NCBI GenBank assembly: GCA_029252405.1
Contig: JAQXBM010000030.1
Location: 1-64,000, forward strand
Length of the DNA: 64,000 nt
Origin: Crocinitomicaceae bacterium
Lineage (GTDB): Bacteria > Bacteroidota > Bacteroidia > Flavobacteriales_D > Crocinitomicaceae
Direction: 5' to 3'
Part shown: one piece after another, positions 53,608-62,333 of the stretch
Position numbering within the stretch: position 1 is the stretch's first letter
Layout: each line of letters opens with the position of its first letter
The notes under the pieces: model-generated
The model's database searches: none
What the model saw: only the letters and a program-made list of their open reading frames with translations
Told to the model about the DNA's origin: nothing
Translations under genes and position numbers: made by a program

Positions 53608-54633
53608 TTAAAGACGTTCTCGAACCAATTCTTCTAATCCATCAATGAAACGATCATGGCTATTTGAACTCGGAACGAGCTGTACTTTTTCTCCTCCATT
53701 CTCTTCGAATATTTCTTGATATTCGTCGCCAATTTCAATCAATGTTTCGAGACAATCTGCCACGAATGCTGGACTAAACACCAACAATTTTTTCGCACCA
53801 CTTTTCGCTTGTTCTTCCACCACTTCATCCGCAAATGGAGTCAACCATTTCTTGTTCAATCGCGATTGGAAACAAACGGTATAATCAGATTCAGTGATAC
53901 CCAATTTGTCCGCAATCAAGCGAGTAGTTGCAAAGCATGTCGCCTTGTAACAGAATTTGTTCCTCTCGTTCACTTCGGTTTCACACGGTTCATCTTCACA
54001 CAAATCTGATCCTTCGTAGACTTTATCTACATGCCGATCCGGCAAGCCGTGATAAGAGAACAAAATGTGATCGTAATCCTCCAAGTTGAATTCTTTCGTG
54101 CGTTCGATTATCGAATCGATGTATCCTTCGTTGTCCCAGAATTGATTGATGACACTCACTTGAGGAACCACCCACCACTTGCGGATCAAGTCCATTGCTA
54201 AATCTATGGCTGAACCGGCTGATGCGCTCGCATATTGAGGAAACATCGGCAATACCACAATGTGATCGTAATTTTCCTTGCGCATTCCCTCAAGCACGTC
54301 GTACATGGCTGGGTTTTGATAACGCATTGCATAGTGAACCGTTAAATCACCATCGGGAAAACGTGCCTGCAATTTCTCAACTGCGGCTTCGGTATGCGTA
54401 ACTAAAGGTGAAATTCCTCCAGAAATATCGAACAGCTCTTTGTAAATCTTTGCAGATTTCGGTGCTCGAAAAGGAACGATGATTCCATTTACCAGCAACT
54501 TTCTTCCGAGCCAAGGCAAGTCAATTACGCGTGGATCATTCAAGAATTCACTCAAATAACGACGAACATCACTCGTCTTTGGACTATCTGGAGTTCCTAA
54601 CTGAATTAACAGTACACCTATTCACTTCTTCAT
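53608..54633 (-). CDS. hemH: Ferrochelatase with an in-frame TGA at codon 4
   Basis: The enzyme inserts Fe2+ into protoporphyrin IX (or coproporphyrin III) in heme synthesis. Family landmarks are complete: LGTPDSP, SEFLNDPRVIDLPW, PMFPQYASASAGS, SYHGLPDRHVD (metal-site His), and CFQSRL...WLTP. There is an apparent ATG at 54631-54633, but codon 4 is TGA (54622-54624) in the same frame, directly before the conserved IGVLLIQLGTPDSP. The longest stop-free frame with a usual start begins at a TTG (54553-54555), which would lose that conserved strand. A sequencing error, a start at a rare codon (ATT or CTG) or readthrough would each explain it. It lies 3 bp after the next gene upstream. Confidence 0.85.
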
Positions 54634-54636
54634 CTT

Positions 54637-55491
54637 CTAAAATAATTTTGTTCGCCAATCTTCCGCTTGTTCTTTCTCAAGCAATCCTAATTTCAAGAGG
54701 TATGATATCGTTTTTTCAAACGCGAGTGGGTATTTAATCCCATCATAATTCCAATCCGTTTCGTTGAGCCAATTTTCGACATGACTTCGACGCAGGTTGT
54801 ACCTCCAACTAATTAGGTCGATTGCATTTTCGTTTTCTTTGAGCTCTTGTGCTTTTTGATTTACGATGTCGCACATTTTCTTCAACTCCTCGGGATGCTT
54901 GTCAAATATTTCCTTTCGTACGGCAATGACAAAACACGGCCATGGTGTAATTACTTCATCGACGCGGCGACATTTCTTCTGCTCCGTGTAAGGATGCGTG
55001 GTGTATTTCTCCCACAAAAAAACTTGCGCTTCGTCGTTTTCCAAAGCCCATAAACCTCCATACACATCACCAATCACGTTGAATTTTAACGAATCTGTGT
55101 TCCAACCTTGTTGGTGCGCCATCACGTATGACATCAAGTGCGAACCTGATCCAAATCTCGAAATAGCGATCGTTTTGTTCTCCAAGTCTGACACTTGTTC
55201 ATAATCCGATTTGTAAGGAACATGAATTCCCCAACGAAGTGGTGTATTGACGTAAACCTGAATGATTTTCGCATCCAATCCTTGCAGAATGGCACGCGTT
55301 CCGCCTTCGGTGAGTAGAATTGCAACGTCTAAAGTTTCGTTTTCCAATCCACGAATCATTTGACCCGTTCCACCTCCCATATCGCTCCAGTGCAATTGAA
55401 TTCCTTCATCTCTGAACTTCCCTTCTTCAATTGCCATTCTCCAAGGTAAGTTGAAATGTTCGGGAACTCCACCCACTTTCAATCCTAACAT
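54637..55491 (-). CDS. SsuA/THI5-like substrate-binding-fold protein without a signal peptide
   Basis: The 284-residue type 2 binding-protein fold starts at its first strand (LGLKVGGVPEHFNLPWRMA), with MGGGTGQMIRGL near 38-49 and the loop ISRFGSGSHLMSYVMA near 110-124, as in NMT1/SsuA-like proteins. There is no signal peptide, so the protein is probably cytoplasmic. No transporter subunits lie beside it; the upstream exporter is MsbA-like. It could be an enzyme of the binding-protein fold, as MqnA/MqnD and THI5 are, or a metabolite sensor. It lies 3 bp from both neighbours and so is in an operon with hemH. Confidence 0.6.
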   Translation of the reverse strand: MLGLKVGGVPEHFNLPWRMAIEEGKFRDEGIQLHWSDMGGGTGQMIRGLENETLDVAILLTEGGTRAILQGLDAKIIQVYVNTPLRWGIHVPYKSDYEQVSDLENKTIAISRFGSGSHLMSYVMAHQQGWNTDSLKFNVIGDVYGGLWALENDEAQVFLWEKYTTHPYTEQKKCRRVDEVITPWPCFVIAVRKEIFDKHPEELKKMCDIVNQKAQELKENENAIDLISWRYNLRRSHVENWLNETDWNYDGIKYPLAFEKTISYLLKLGLLEKEQAEDWRTKLF

Positions 55492-55494
55492 ATC

Positions 55495-57273
55495 TTATTC
55501 TTTACGTTTCCGTTCTTCTGAAAACTGCATGTCGTGCAAATTTCGGTAGAAACCGTTTAATTCTAATAATTCCGCTTGCGTTCCTTGCTCAACGATTTGT
55601 CCTTTCTCCATCACAACAATCTTATCTGCTGATTGAATGGTCGATAATCTGTGCGCAATAACTATTGCTGTTCTCCCCTTCGTTAAGCGCTCAGTCGCTC
55701 GTTGGATCATTTCCTCTGATTCATTGTCCACACTTGACGTTGCTTCATCCAAAATTAAAATGTGCGGATTGTAAACAAAGGCTCGAATGAATGAAATCAG
55801 CTGGCGCTGACCAACGGATAAGGTTCCGCCGCGCTCACCGACTTGCGTATCATATCCATTAGGTAATTTAGAGATGAAATCGTGCGCTCCCACCTCTTTT
55901 GCCGCTGCAATGATGTCCTCGCGAGAAATGGAATCGTCACCCAAAGTAATGTTCTGTTCGATCGTATCGGAAAACAAGAATACATCTTGCAAAACAATCG
56001 CAATATTCTTTCGGAGGTAGCTCAATTCAATGTCACGGAAAGCAACATCTCCTACCTTAATTTCTCCCTGCTGATATTCATAAAAACGACCGAGTAATCC
56101 GACTAAGGAACTCTTCCCCGCTCCTGTTGCTCCGACAAAAGCGACCGTCGAGCCAGGATCAATCTTCATGTTGATGTCGCGCAGGACCCAATCTTCATCG
56201 TTGTAGGCAAAGAAGACCTTATCAAAATTGATCGCAGCGTCAAAATCACATTCCACAACTTGTCCTTCATTCTGAATATGGTCCTCTAAATCAATGATCT
56301 CGAACACGCGTTCTGCTCTCACTACTCCCCGTTGGAAGATGTTGAATTTATCCGCCAATTGTCTAATCGGTCGATACATCATTTGAATCCACATCGTGAA
56401 CGCGATGAATAATCCGAATTGACTCTCCGCCTCGCCCGTTTCAAATCCGCGAACTTGAAGTGCCGAATACACAATCAACAAGGCAATCGAAAAAGAGCTC
56501 AATAATTCAACAAATGGAAAGAAAATAGAATTGGCCCAAATTGCTTTCACGTGCGATTTTCTGTGCAACGCATTTATTTCCTTAAAAGACTCGTACTCCT
56601 TCTTTTGTCTACTGAAAAGTTGCACCAAGGACATTCCCGTCAATCGTTCTTGAACGAAAGTATTCAGGTTATTCACTGACTCTCGCTCCATTTTCATTGA
56701 CTTCCGAAGTGCGCGAGCGAACAATCGTGTGGCGATCAATAAAATCGGAATTGGAATAAGGGTAAGTAACGCGAGCTCCCAATCGAACCAAAACATCCCA
56801 CCAATGGCGATTACCACGGCAAGAATATCCGCTAAACCACTCATCAACCCTGCCGAAAACACTTCTGTGATTGCTTGTAAATCTGAAACCAATCGCGTAA
56901 CGAGTTCACCAATTGGCGTTCGATCAAAATAGCTCATTCGGAAGGTTAAAATTTTCGCCATGAGTTGCTTACGCAGATCACGGATAATCGATTGAGCGAA
57001 AAGATTCGAAAAATACGAGGAAAGAAATTGAAAAACGCCTTCAAAAAGCAGCATTCCTCCAACGATCAAAATCCACATCAAAAGCATCGATGGATTCTGT
57101 GTTTCTGAGATGTACTCATCCACGACATACCCAATAATTGCAGGGCGCATGGGGCCAAGTACACCGAGCATGATTGTACAAATCAGTGCAATAAGAAATA
57201 GCCCTTTGTACAGTTTCCAGTATGAAAGCAGACGTTTAAAAACATTGATGTCCAGCTTTGCTTTCTTGTCCAT
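55495..57273 (-). CDS. MsbA-like ABC exporter, fused permease and ATPase
   Basis: The 592-residue half transporter works as a dimer. Six membrane segments span about 15-310, and the ATPase domain follows with Walker A GATGAGKS, signature LSVGQRQLI, Walker B ILILDEATSS and a late IAHRLSTIQ H-loop. The family moves lipids such as lipid A precursors, or drugs, out of the cytoplasm. The ATG (MDKKAK) at 57271-57273 is chosen over a TTG 13 codons upstream since the extra residues have no family match. It heads the minus-strand operon with the binding-fold gene and hemH (3-bp gaps). Confidence 0.88.
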   Translation of the reverse strand: MDKKAKLDINVFKRLLSYWKLYKGLFLIALICTIMLGVLGPMRPAIIGYVVDEYISETQNPSMLLMWILIVGGMLLFEGVFQFLSSYFSNLFAQSIIRDLRKQLMAKILTFRMSYFDRTPIGELVTRLVSDLQAITEVFSAGLMSGLADILAVVIAIGGMFWFDWELALLTLIPIPILLIATRLFARALRKSMKMERESVNNLNTFVQERLTGMSLVQLFSRQKKEYESFKEINALHRKSHVKAIWANSIFFPFVELLSSFSIALLIVYSALQVRGFETGEAESQFGLFIAFTMWIQMMYRPIRQLADKFNIFQRGVVRAERVFEIIDLEDHIQNEGQVVECDFDAAINFDKVFFAYNDEDWVLRDINMKIDPGSTVAFVGATGAGKSSLVGLLGRFYEYQQGEIKVGDVAFRDIELSYLRKNIAIVLQDVFLFSDTIEQNITLGDDSISREDIIAAAKEVGAHDFISKLPNGYDTQVGERGGTLSVGQRQLISFIRAFVYNPHILILDEATSSVDNESEEMIQRATERLTKGRTAIVIAHRLSTIQSADKIVVMEKGQIVEQGTQAELLELNGFYRNLHDMQFSEERKRKE

Positions 57274-57434
57274 GGAGCAAAAATAATCAAAGATTAGGTA
57301 TTGATCTCCCAAATAGTGTAAATGGTTGGTGTCCTACCGCAATAAGTCGAGTTGAATTCTTTTCGTTTGAAATGTTCAAATTGGGACAAGAATTCTGATG
57401 AAAATCCACTAACTTTACGCTAAACTTGATAGCA

Positions 57435-58082
57435 ATGATCCACAACCTTTCGAACACCAAGTCGATATTCCAGACCTTCTTAGCGGAAATTCGCGATGTC
57501 GACATTCAACACGACCCAATGCGTTTCCGCAGAAACTTGGAGCGTATTTCAGAAGTTTTGGGTTATGAGTTATCGAAACAACTGCCATACGAAGATCGTT
57601 TGGTGACTACTCCATTAGGAGAAACAGAAATTCCTGTTTTGAAATCACAGCCCGTTCTTGCGACAATTTTACGCGCGGGATTGGGAATGCACCAAGGATT
57701 ATTGAACTACTTTGATCGTGCTGAGAGCGCATTTGTTTCGGCTTACAGAAAGCATACGACAGCGGAAGATTTTGAAATCTACGTAGAGTACTTGGCATCG
57801 CCAAAAATTGACAATCGCATTTTGATCATCAGCGATCCAATGCTCGCCACTGGAAGTTCCATGGTTACTGTTTACAAGGCAATCTTGAAGCAAGGAATTC
57901 CTATAAAGACATACATTGTAGCCGCAATTGCCACTCCAGATGCTATGGAATACTGTCAGGCACATCTTCCAGATAATACAGAGTATTTCGTTGGAGCAAT
58001 CGATAAAGAATTGACGGCACAATCCTACATCGTTCCTGGATTGGGTGATGCTGGTGATCTTGCGTACGGAGAAAAATACTAA
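57435..58082 (+). CDS. upp: Uracil phosphoribosyltransferase
   Basis: The 215-residue enzyme turns uracil and PRPP into UMP in pyrimidine salvage. The PRPP-binding loop ISDPMLATGSSM near 136-147, RAGLGMHQGLL near 77-87 and the uracil-binding end YIVPGLGDAGDLAYG are all present. Length is normal. ATG at 57435 is used; a TTG lies three codons upstream. It is followed 3 bp later by a small membrane protein gene and then yjjG, so it leads a three-gene plus-strand operon with a nucleotide-metabolism theme. Confidence 0.95.
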   Translation: MIHNLSNTKSIFQTFLAEIRDVDIQHDPMRFRRNLERISEVLGYELSKQLPYEDRLVTTPLGETEIPVLKSQPVLATILRAGLGMHQGLLNYFDRAESAFVSAYRKHTTAEDFEIYVEYLASPKIDNRILIISDPMLATGSSMVTVYKAILKQGIPIKTYIVAAIATPDAMEYCQAHLPDNTEYFVGAIDKELTAQSYIVPGLGDAGDLAYGEKY

Positions 58083-58085
58083 AGA

Positions 58086-58547
58086 ATGTACCTCTCAAAG
58101 CTTAGTGGCCTTTTTATTCTGTCATTCATCAAATTCATGTTTGCTCCACTTGGGGGTCCTCGAATGGGATTGACATTTTTAGAGACATACTTATCCTGCG
58201 TGGCAGGTGGAATTTTTGCCGCATGTATTTTCTATTTCTCCGCGAATTATTTCATGCATCGTGCGAAACGCAAACGCGAACAACAATACCGAGACCACCT
58301 TGAAAAAGGAACACCCTATAAAAAGAAAAAGACCTTTACACGCGTAAACAAAGCAATTGTGAAAGTAAAACTGACGCTTGGAATTTATGGAACCGCTTTA
58401 TGGGCACCACTTTTTCTTTCAGTTCCTTTAGGTAGCATTATCGCAGCAAAATTTTTCGGCGATGATAAACGAACATTTCCTTTAATCATTGTTGGAATGT
58501 TCATGAATGGAGCAATTACCACTAGCATAGCTTATTTAATTGGATGA
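58086..58547 (+). CDS. Small membrane protein of unknown function
   Basis: The 153-residue protein has membrane segments at about 5-25, 32-55, 97-120 and 130-150, and a very basic cytoplasmic loop between the second and third (HRAKRKREQQYRDHLEKGTP; KKKKTF). No family is recognised. It lies 3 bp after upp and overlaps yjjG by 4 bp (ATGA), so it is co-translated with nucleotide salvage genes. Function unknown. Confidence 0.7.
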   Translation: MYLSKLSGLFILSFIKFMFAPLGGPRMGLTFLETYLSCVAGGIFAACIFYFSANYFMHRAKRKREQQYRDHLEKGTPYKKKKTFTRVNKAIVKVKLTLGIYGTALWAPLFLSVPLGSIIAAKFFGDDKRTFPLIIVGMFMNGAITTSIAYLIG

Positions 58548-59239
58548 AACATCTTTTCTTTGATTTAGACAGAACACTTTGGGATTTCGATAAGAATTCT
58601 GAAACCGCCTTGAACATTCTTTACGATGAATTGAAGCTGGACAATCATTTGCGTTCGTTTCGTTCATTTCATACGAAGTATAAAAAGGTGAACGGTGAGT
58701 TGTGGGATCAATACGCTAAGGGTAAAATTTCCAAAGACACCTTAAGGGTGAAACGCTTCCAAGACACGCTAGCACATTTCGACGTAAAGAATAAAGAACT
58801 TTCTGATTCTTTGGCGGATGGATACGTTTCATTGTCACCGTATCAGACGAATCTTTTTCCAGATGCGATTGAAACCTTAGAAAAACTCAAAAACGACAAT
58901 TTCGAATTGCACATTATCACCAATGGTTTCTTAGAGGTGCAGCATATCAAACTGGACAAAAGCGGCTTGAGGCCTTATTTCGATATCATTTTATGTTCGG
59001 AAGAAGTTGGAAAGAACAAACCGGCGCGATTGGTTTTTGATCATGCGTTAGAAAAAGCAGATGCTACTTCAGACGAAAGCATTATGATTGGTGATAGTTA
59101 TGAGGCTGACATCGTCGGAGCCGAAAATGCTGGAATTCGCGCTATTCTATTTGATCCAAATCGGATTCACAGAGAAGGAAGGCATAAGTGGCATATTCAC
59201 GAGTTGAAGGCGATTCCTGATACCTTGCCTTGGATGTAA
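58544..59239 (+). CDS. yjjG: YjjG-family noncanonical pyrimidine nucleotidase (HAD)
   Basis: The 231-residue HAD phosphatase has the nucleophile motif FFDLDRTLWDFD (Asp7, Asp9), motif II IITNGF near 126, motif III Lys in GKNKPA near 150 and motif IV IGDSYEADIVGAENAG near 186. The LWDFD continuation and length match YjjG, which removes phosphate from pyrimidine nucleoside monophosphates, including modified ones, as a house-cleaning step. Overlap with the upstream gene and the nearby upp fit that role. Confidence 0.9.
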   Translation: MKHLFFDLDRTLWDFDKNSETALNILYDELKLDNHLRSFRSFHTKYKKVNGELWDQYAKGKISKDTLRVKRFQDTLAHFDVKNKELSDSLADGYVSLSPYQTNLFPDAIETLEKLKNDNFELHIITNGFLEVQHIKLDKSGLRPYFDIILCSEEVGKNKPARLVFDHALEKADATSDESIMIGDSYEADIVGAENAGIRAILFDPNRIHREGRHKWHIHELKAIPDTLPWM

Positions 59240-59330
59240 TTTTCTTTTGGGGAAATGATGCCCAGTGTGTTTCATACTTTTTTATTGAGCAAAAATAGAG
59301 AGAAAGCACTGCTTTCAAAGAAAATGCCCT

Positions 59331-59460
59331 TGCGCTGATTTTAGTCTTATTCGCTTCAATCAGACATTGCGACCGTTACGGGGATCGCTTAGCGCTTCCT
59401 TACGGTGCCCGCATGTCATTCGATACGCTCTATTCCTAAAATAGGCGCTGCCTCACTTCG
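59331..59460. other. GC-rich intergenic patch
   Basis: The 241-bp gap between yjjG and the next minus-strand gene contains a stretch richer in GC than its flanks, with near-repeats of the word ttacgg (ccgttacgggg and ccttacggtg) and a small CTATT/AATAG hairpin. It looks like an intergenic repeat fragment; no gene is supported. Confidence 0.3.
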
Positions 59461-59480
59461 AGAAATTGAATTGGGTGGCG

Positions 59481-59948
59481 CTAGATCACTTTTTTCCGTG
59501 TGAGAATCAACTTCACAGGTTTGGTTTCTGGACCATGATAAACACGAATAAATAGCTTGTTTCGATTTAAAAACCCGAATGAATATTTGATCATGTGTGG
59601 CGTGGGCGCTGAAATGTTCACGAATTTCAAACTTCTTCCTGAGCTCACGAATTCTTGTATGTTCGGCACAACTGAATCCCCAATCACATTATATGTCGTC
59701 ATTGAATAGACGAGGTTCTTATTCGCCATTCGCATCCGAACATTTTCCACGCGTGTTGTGTCGTTTAATTTCTGATTGATTCGGTAGCCAACACCTAAAA
59801 GTTCGTCACCTTTAACTTCGAGAATCTCCAATCCACTTCCGAATCTGTATTCCCACGTCCCTTCCATCTTCTTCACTTTGTTCGGCAACTGTGCGAACGC
59901 ACCAAAGGAGAATGCAAAAAACACTAAAAGCGCACCAAATTTTCTCAT
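59481..59948 (-). CDS. Small secreted protein, DUF6265-like
   Basis: The 155-residue protein has a signal peptide (LLVFFAFSFGAFAQ). The mature part has a lipocalin-like beta pattern (KKMEGTWEYRFGSGLEILE; ELLGVGYRI; NLVYSMTT; LILTRKKV) as in the DUF6265 group of small periplasmic proteins. Function unknown. It lies 10 bp after rlmB on the same strand, so it may be transcribed from the OsmC-rlmB unit. Family match is moderate. Confidence 0.65.
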   Translation of the reverse strand: MRKFGALLVFFAFSFGAFAQLPNKVKKMEGTWEYRFGSGLEILEVKGDELLGVGYRINQKLNDTTRVENVRMRMANKNLVYSMTTYNVIGDSVVPNIQEFVSSGRSLKFVNISAPTPHMIKYSFGFLNRNKLFIRVYHGPETKPVKLILTRKKVI

Positions 59949-59958
59949 ATCAATCTTA

Positions 59959-60777
59959 TTAAGTGTTCAACTCTTGTCTCAACTTTTCGTACATCATCAT
60001 TCCTGCGGCAACTCCAACGTTCAATGACGCTATTTCACCACGCATCGGAATACGACATGCCACATCTGCTAGATTGATTAAATCTGAAGTGACCCCATCC
60101 TTTTCTGATCCCATCACGATTGCAACAGATCCTCTCAGGTTGGTGCTATACGATGGCGTTTTCGATTTCTCAGTACAGGCAACGATTCTCAATCCGCATT
60201 GCTGTATATAAAATAACGAATCTTTCAGACTTTCGGTACGGCATACTTTTATTCTATTCAAGGCTCCAGCTGAAGTTTTAATTGCATCAGGCGTTACTTG
60301 AACGGAACCATTCGCAGGAATTAAGATGGCATCAACACCCTCACATTCGGCTGTTCTGGCAATCGCTCCAAAGTTTCGAACATCAGTAATTCGATCAAGG
60401 GCCAAAACGAAAGGCTTCTTACCTTCTTCCAACAAACCTTCAACGATCTCTTCTATTTTATAATATGAAACAGGGGAAGCCATGGCAATCACACCTTGGT
60501 GATTTTCCTGCGTAATTCGATCCAATTTTTCGTTAGGCACGAACTGCAACTGATGGTTTTTTCCTTTCAGTGCTTCTTTCAATTCCAAGAACAATTCCTT
60601 GTTCATTCCTTTTTGGATCATGATTTTGTTGATCTCACGATCTGCCTTGATGGCTTCAATCACTGCTCGAACACCAAAAATGTACGACTCATCCAATTTC
60701 TTTGGTTTGCGCTCATACTTGCGTTCTCCACGATCTGAATCGCGATAATTGTCTCTGCTAAATTCTCTATCTCCCAT
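59959..60777 (-). CDS. rlmB: 23S rRNA (guanosine-2251-2'-O)-methyltransferase
   Basis: This 272-residue SPOUT enzyme methylates the ribose of G2251 in 23S rRNA. After a basic, Arg/Tyr-rich N-terminal stretch (about 30 residues) comes an L30e-like substrate-binding domain (SYIFGVRAVIEAI; QENHQGVIAM) and the SPOUT knot with LDRITDVRNFGAIARTAE, IVMGSEKDGVTSDL and the C-terminal IPMRGEIASLNVGVAAGMM. All three SPOUT motifs are intact. The gene is 2 bp after the OsmC gene. Confidence 0.93.
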   Translation of the reverse strand: MGDREFSRDNYRDSDRGERKYERKPKKLDESYIFGVRAVIEAIKADREINKIMIQKGMNKELFLELKEALKGKNHQLQFVPNEKLDRITQENHQGVIAMASPVSYYKIEEIVEGLLEEGKKPFVLALDRITDVRNFGAIARTAECEGVDAILIPANGSVQVTPDAIKTSAGALNRIKVCRTESLKDSLFYIQQCGLRIVACTEKSKTPSYSTNLRGSVAIVMGSEKDGVTSDLINLADVACRIPMRGEIASLNVGVAAGMMMYEKLRQELNT

Positions 60778-60779
60778 TC

Positions 60780-61184
60780 CTAAAATGTATACTCAATGTC
60801 TACTACCATCATTTCGCTCACCGATTTTGCCACAGGGCATGCTTCAGCAACTTTAATGATGCGTTTTTCAATCTCTTCGGACCAATTGTTCATTGAAAAA
60901 TCCAATTCAATTCCAACGCGTTCAATTCTGCGCGGGCCGGAAGCCATTACTTTGGTCACTTCACCCGTTCCACCGATCATTTCAATGTTGTTCTTATCAC
61001 AATGGATTCCTACAATGGTAATCATGCAAGAAATATATGCCGCAGCAACCAGATCCGTTGGAGAAAATGCTTCACCTTTTCCATGATTGTCTACTGGAGC
61101 ATCTGTTAAAATTTCAGTTCCTGATTTAATATGTGTGCATTTCGTGCGAAGTCCACCCAAATATTCAATTCTTGCAGTTGCCAT
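60780..61184 (-). CDS. OsmC-family peroxiredoxin-like protein
   Basis: The 134-residue protein matches the OsmC/Ohr fold that reduces organic or inorganic hydroperoxides with a cysteine pair. Candidate cysteines are in AAAYISCMITIVG (near 53) and EACPVAKSVS (near 116), in the order and spacing of the family. FSPTDLVAAAY before the first cysteine is a common OsmC feature. Length is typical. It is divergent from lipA with a 95-bp gap and leads the rlmB unit. Confidence 0.85.
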   Translation of the reverse strand: MATARIEYLGGLRTKCTHIKSGTEILTDAPVDNHGKGEAFSPTDLVAAAYISCMITIVGIHCDKNNIEMIGGTGEVTKVMASGPRRIERVGIELDFSMNNWSEEIEKRIIKVAEACPVAKSVSEMMVVDIEYTF

Positions 61185-61279
61185 ATATCCGCTTTTAAAG
61201 TACCTTTGTAATCGGCTTTGGCTGTAAAATTAGCTTTTTTTATCAGCGTAGAGGTCAACAACACAATTAAGTGAGTGCG

Positions 61280-62152
61280 ATGAGCGAATTAGTAGAAGAA
61301 GATAACAAGGTTCGAATCAAAAAACCGAAGTGGTTGCGTGTGAAATTGCCGACAGGTGAAAATTACAAACGCGTTCGATCTTTAGTAGATGAACACAAGC
61401 TGCATACGATTTGTGAGAGTGGGAATTGTCCGAATATGGGTGAATGTTGGGGAGAAGGAACGGCGACGTTTATGATTCTTGGAAACATCTGTACGCGATC
61501 ATGTGGATTCTGTGCGGTTAAAACAGGAAGACCAGACGAAGTAGATGAGTATGAACCCGGACGCGTTGCGCACAGTGTTAAAACAATGGGCGTAAAACAT
61601 GCTGTGATTACCTCTGTCGATCGAGATGATTTAAAAGATGGTGGTTCATTGATTTGGGCCCAGACGGTGCGCGCTATTCGCAAGCAATCTCCAACAACGA
61701 CATTGGAAACATTGATTCCAGATTTCGCTGGTAAATGGGAGAATCTTCAAAACATCATTGATGTCGCTCCAGAAATTGTAAGTCATAACTTGGAAACGGT
61801 TCGAAGATTAACGAAAGAAGTCCGAATTCAAGCAAAATACGATCGAAGTTTAGAAGTATTGTTCCGATTGAAAAAAGGAGGAATGAACACGAAGTCGGGA
61901 GTAATGCTCGGATTAGGTGAGACGCGTGAAGAGGTTATCGAAACAATGGAAGACCTTAGAAGTGTCGATGTTGATGTATTAACACTGGGACAATATCTCC
62001 AGCCAACAACAAAACATCTCCCAATTGATGAATTTGTGACACCTGAACAATTTGCCGAATATAAAGAGCTAGGATTGAAGATGGGCTTCAGATATGTGGA
62101 GAGCGGACCGTTGGTTCGATCATCGTATCGTGCTGAGAAACACCTGTTTTAG
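61280..62152 (+). CDS. lipA: Lipoyl synthase
   Basis: This 290-residue radical-SAM enzyme inserts two sulfurs into octanoyl groups on E2/H-protein domains. Both iron-sulfur clusters are marked: the auxiliary cluster cysteines in [12 protein letters not shown] and the radical-SAM cluster in CTRSCGFC. The C-terminal VRSSYRAE with the conserved serine cluster ligand is also present. ATG at 61280 (MSELVEE) is used; a GTG three codons earlier is possible. The upstream 95 bp hold a weak promoter candidate (TTG at 61206-61208, 22 bases, TAGCTTTT at 61231-61238). Confidence 0.95.
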   Translation: MSELVEEDNKVRIKKPKWLRVKLPTGENYKRVRSLVDEHKLHTICESGNCPNMGECWGEGTATFMILGNICTRSCGFCAVKTGRPDEVDEYEPGRVAHSVKTMGVKHAVITSVDRDDLKDGGSLIWAQTVRAIRKQSPTTTLETLIPDFAGKWENLQNIIDVAPEIVSHNLETVRRLTKEVRIQAKYDRSLEVLFRLKKGGMNTKSGVMLGLGETREEVIETMEDLRSVDVDVLTLGQYLQPTTKHLPIDEFVTPEQFAEYKELGLKMGFRYVESGPLVRSSYRAEKHLF

Positions 62153-62333
62153 AATAGACGTGTATACTTTAATTTTATTTTAAGATAAAGGACTGAAATC
62201 AGTTCTTGGAAAAGCCATAATTTTATGGGCAGTAAGAATGCTAGAATACGGTGCAAACAAATGTTAATATTTGCATAATAATTCGTAATTTGGCGGTCGC
62301 GATAAACTTTAAACTACTTGATAATATCAAAAT

